A stretch of DNA of 9,475 bases from Planctomycetaceae bacterium (GTDB taxonomy: Bacteria > Planctomycetota > Planctomycetia > Planctomycetales > Planctomycetaceae): contig JAGQQT010000124.1 of assembly GCA_020426065.1 (NCBI GenBank), forward strand, positions 1 through 9,475, given 5' to 3'. Within the stretch, counting starts at the first letter, position 1; each line of letters opens with the position of its first letter. Positions 8,801-9,475 of this stretch are shown piece by piece. Both the position numbers and the translations under genes were made by a program. Under the pieces are notes generated by a model. That model saw nothing but the letters and a program-made list of their open reading frames with translations. It was not told the DNA's origin and made no database searches.

Positions 8801-9463
8801 CGGCAACGGGCGCCAGTTTTCGCTGAACTCGGCATCAATTTCCAGGGTAAGATCGACTGAACACCACTTCCGGTTTTGCGAATCGACAATAATCGAGGCA
8901 ACGCCCGCCAGATTCTTGACGATAAATCCAGGCCCACCAGCCTCTTTTTCTCCCTGATCTTCAATCCAGGAAAAGAACTCCTCAATCGTGACATTCAAGG
9001 GGACCGCGACCGGTTTCCCATCCTGATTGGGCAGATAGATCAGATCGAGCGGAACCTGGGACGACTCAGGTGGAGGCTGCACACCGGCTGGAGGGGCAGG
9101 TTTTGGCGTGGTTCCGTTTTCTGGTTGCCCTAAGAGTGGTAGAGGACAAACCAGTAGAACACTGGCAATCAGCATCCAGCAGAACACGCTTTTGCCTGCA
9201 GAAATACGTCTCCCGACCGCAACAAAACCCTGCTGACTGCACAGCCAGGACTTTCGAGCGGATGACTTCAACTGTTCACGATTCGTTGCCGTGTATCGCA
9301 TTCCCGTTCTGAACCGGCTGGATGAAAGCAAGAAATCTGAATTTGACTCGGACATGAGGAGACATTGGAAATCAGGCTCAGGCCTGATCACTTTCATGGA
9401 ATTGTAACTGATGAATGATGTGGAACCTATGACCGATTGTGTTGATTTCACATTTCCGTTCAT
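5825..9463 (-). CDS. Giant exported membrane-anchored protein of unknown function, 1212 aa
   Basis: This frame is complete: an in-frame TGA lies at 9472-9470, just before the first ATG, and the stop is TAG at 5827-5825. I do not recognise a named family. An N-terminal stretch of about 90 residues with many Arg and Lys precedes a hydrophobic segment (about 92-112, probable cleavage after PLLG). A Pro-rich linker follows (about 114-137), then roughly 940 residues of alternating hydrophobic and polar strands typical of beta-sandwich exodomains, without visible catalytic motifs. Three membrane helices lie at about 1086-1106, 1112-1128 and 1134-1157. The loop between the first two is basic (TRPQR), and a 53-residue tail ends the protein, so the tail is predicted cytoplasmic. 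Strand modules near 370-470 and 728-850 resemble each other and parts of the downstream protein. The start is uncertain: ATGs at codons 23, 37 and 54 are alternatives and none has a good Shine-Dalgarno. A structural or surface role in the envelope is inference. Confidence 0.93.
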   Translation of the reverse strand: MNGNVKSTQSVIGSTSFISYNSMKVIRPEPDFQCLLMSESNSDFLLSSSRFRTGMRYTATNREQLKSSARKSWLCSQQGFVAVGRRISAGKSVFCWMLIASVLLVCPLPLLGQPENGTTPKPAPPAGVQPPPESSQVPLDLIYLPNQDGKPVAVPLNVTIEEFFSWIEDQGEKEAGGPGFIVKNLAGVASIIVDSQNRKWCSVDLTLEIDAEFSENWRPLPLRMSEAVLSGFEIVSVQPEAAPRNRVMVARDVDSDQWVLWSRGLNNLALKLNLLVPITRTGMQERLLMSCPDASRTELRLQVPERDLAISLESAGFLDRQVNAQGTLARIAGFQQTIDLKWSPQASSPSQEAVFDVESRIELSRQSSSTLIRAQQTLTVEQGVLDKLTVQLPAGFQLDNVVADRPIKYEFNASNPAIFDVIFSQPVQSTVSLQWELSSPIRRFESEISLDGFVVRGARRELGRIGILRSSDWRMTQNTSQSERVLPIDPRELGSKADLVQAYRYYSQPYRLVMAAQRAQTTFSSESYYDLLVRSDRMELSAEILITPQNGTLDSLTIDWKQFDAQQWELSAITSRGEQIDVVFEKADQLLLQVSQWQEPRSIRFQARRPMPAGWQKQAAEALLINCSLPNIVAPNSSSAFHDHFLRVSTDSFRYALELQREGIQVIPGQRWQQLKQTVEQYATPLGLASRENYFQLTDAMTEIPVKLLPVQQSSFCKKTVVVNSVNTTRNEVQVEMIFDLLVEEIPAETIQFEVLPVQGNAGSTPRLFFFDEQKGLLNLQNSPVNGQQKSSVYIYQPAAPVLGPIRFRAICELPLDMESESSCSLQVPVVRVTPADKISEFLQLAIPFECDVLSNDWEMVGRSDQATLLTTTQPDRSVDLMINLGRSRQSEDVGFIAASMVTRLSPDSSLASELSLMIARTPASLTIEREGMESFVSGVWSADGSSRIAILNVSMTEKQVVLQFPQEAVGRPGRCDLMFRHRERALGGALKSVALTLPEHSLSHRISSLSWTLGLPDGVYLLQPPDSLQIQHQWQWSRFGFRRLPLLQQGSQSAAFPPLNESGNSYLFTAYNWPHTVQFSGVGRGLLFTIGCGVPLLLFIVLIAATRPQRPFLILAVILLVSFLALNFPYQTAVLAQPLLLGLLTVAIASSLAWFFRPIPDEPTLIIIGPHHEQDDQSEAAIQMDIHGVGPDDVTRILPPKSDLLGSSRSR
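5993..6208 (-). other. C-terminal three-helix membrane cluster of the 1212-aa protein
   Basis: Residues 1086-1157 contain three hydrophobic stretches (IGCGVPLLLFIVLIAA, FLILAVILLVSFLAL, LLLGLLTVAIASSLAWFF). They are separated by TRPQRP (basic, predicted inside) and NFPYQTAVLAQ (outside). Order, spacing and loop charge match the three helices at 965-1037 of the downstream protein. The 53-residue tail after them is acidic to mixed and predicted cytoplasmic. Confidence 0.8.
9128..9190 (-). other. Signal sequence or membrane anchor of the 1212-aa protein
   Basis: Residues 92-112 are hydrophobic (FCWMLIASVLLVCPLPLL) and follow a basic stretch containing VGRRISAGK. The mature protein would begin QPENGTTPKPAPP, a Pro-rich linker. 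The core sits unusually far from the first ATG. Either translation begins at a later codon, or the long basic N-region is a genuine cytoplasmic extension and the helix is an anchor. Confidence 0.7.
9371..9388. repeat. Perfect 7-bp inverted repeat with 4-nt loop at the 5' end of the 1212-aa gene
   Basis: ATCAGGC, then TCAG, then GCCTGAT on the plus strand. It lies inside the longest reading of the upstream gene, but 15 nt ahead of the alternative ATG at 9355-9353. If translation really begins there, the repeat would be in the 5' leader and could act as an operator or RNA hairpin. No T-run follows, so it is not a good terminator. Chance occurrence is possible. Confidence 0.4.
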
Positions 9464-9475
9464 TCTGGTTCAGGA

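Noticed and set aside
170..9312. Numerous plus-strand frames of 62-109 codons spread over the window
   Set aside because: They are antisense to the two giant genes, short, without ribosome binding sites or recognisable motifs, and rich in Arg, Pro, Ser and Cys, as expected for shadow frames.
9389..9475. Promoter for the operon upstream of the 1212-aa gene
   Set aside because: No convincing -35/-10 pair or ECF-type GGAAC motif with proper spacing is visible in the few bases available. The true promoter may lie outside the window.
1..9475. tRNA or rRNA genes, CRISPR arrays, insertion sequences, attachment sites
   Set aside because: No regularly spaced direct repeats, transposase-like frames, terminal inverted repeats or cloverleaf-like sequence were seen. 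The window is almost fully occupied by protein-coding sequence.

Overview
The window is coding almost from end to end, and all of the coding lies on the minus strand. It holds two very large genes in the same direction, 44 bp apart, probably one operon. The upstream gene (9463 down to 5825) is complete and encodes 1212 residues. The downstream gene starts at a GTG at 5780 and stays open to the left edge, giving at least 1926 residues with no stop codon. Because it has no stop inside the window, a search for complete ORFs would miss it, and nearly 60% of the window would then look like short spurious frames. I read its frame codon by codon; it stays in one register at every checkpoint and has no frameshift.

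Both products look like giant secreted or membrane-anchored envelope proteins of unknown function. Each has a signal sequence, a very long beta-strand-rich region without recognisable enzyme motifs, and a cluster of three membrane helices. The downstream protein appears to carry this plan twice. Its first unit (residues 1 to about 1037) ends in three helices, followed by a strongly basic loop. A second signal-peptide-like helix then ends in VFA before QDGTTPGP and opens a second exported unit, which reaches another hydrophobic segment at the window edge. That internal junction resembles the start of the mature upstream protein (QPENGTTPKP). The three units are therefore probably related by duplication, with two of them fused in one polypeptide. 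Shorter modules of roughly 170 residues also seem to recur inside the units.

Organism: moderate GC (near 50% by eye), tandem giant genes of unknown function, weak or absent Shine-Dalgarno sequences and very long signal-peptide-bearing beta-rich proteins suggest a planctomycete of the Gimesia/Rubinisphaera type. This is inference from overall style, not a database match. I see no RNA genes, mobile elements, CRISPR arrays or metabolic genes. The only non-coding stretches are the 44 bp spacer, with a usable ribosome binding site, and 12 bp at the right edge. A 7-bp inverted repeat lies at the 5' end of the upstream gene.
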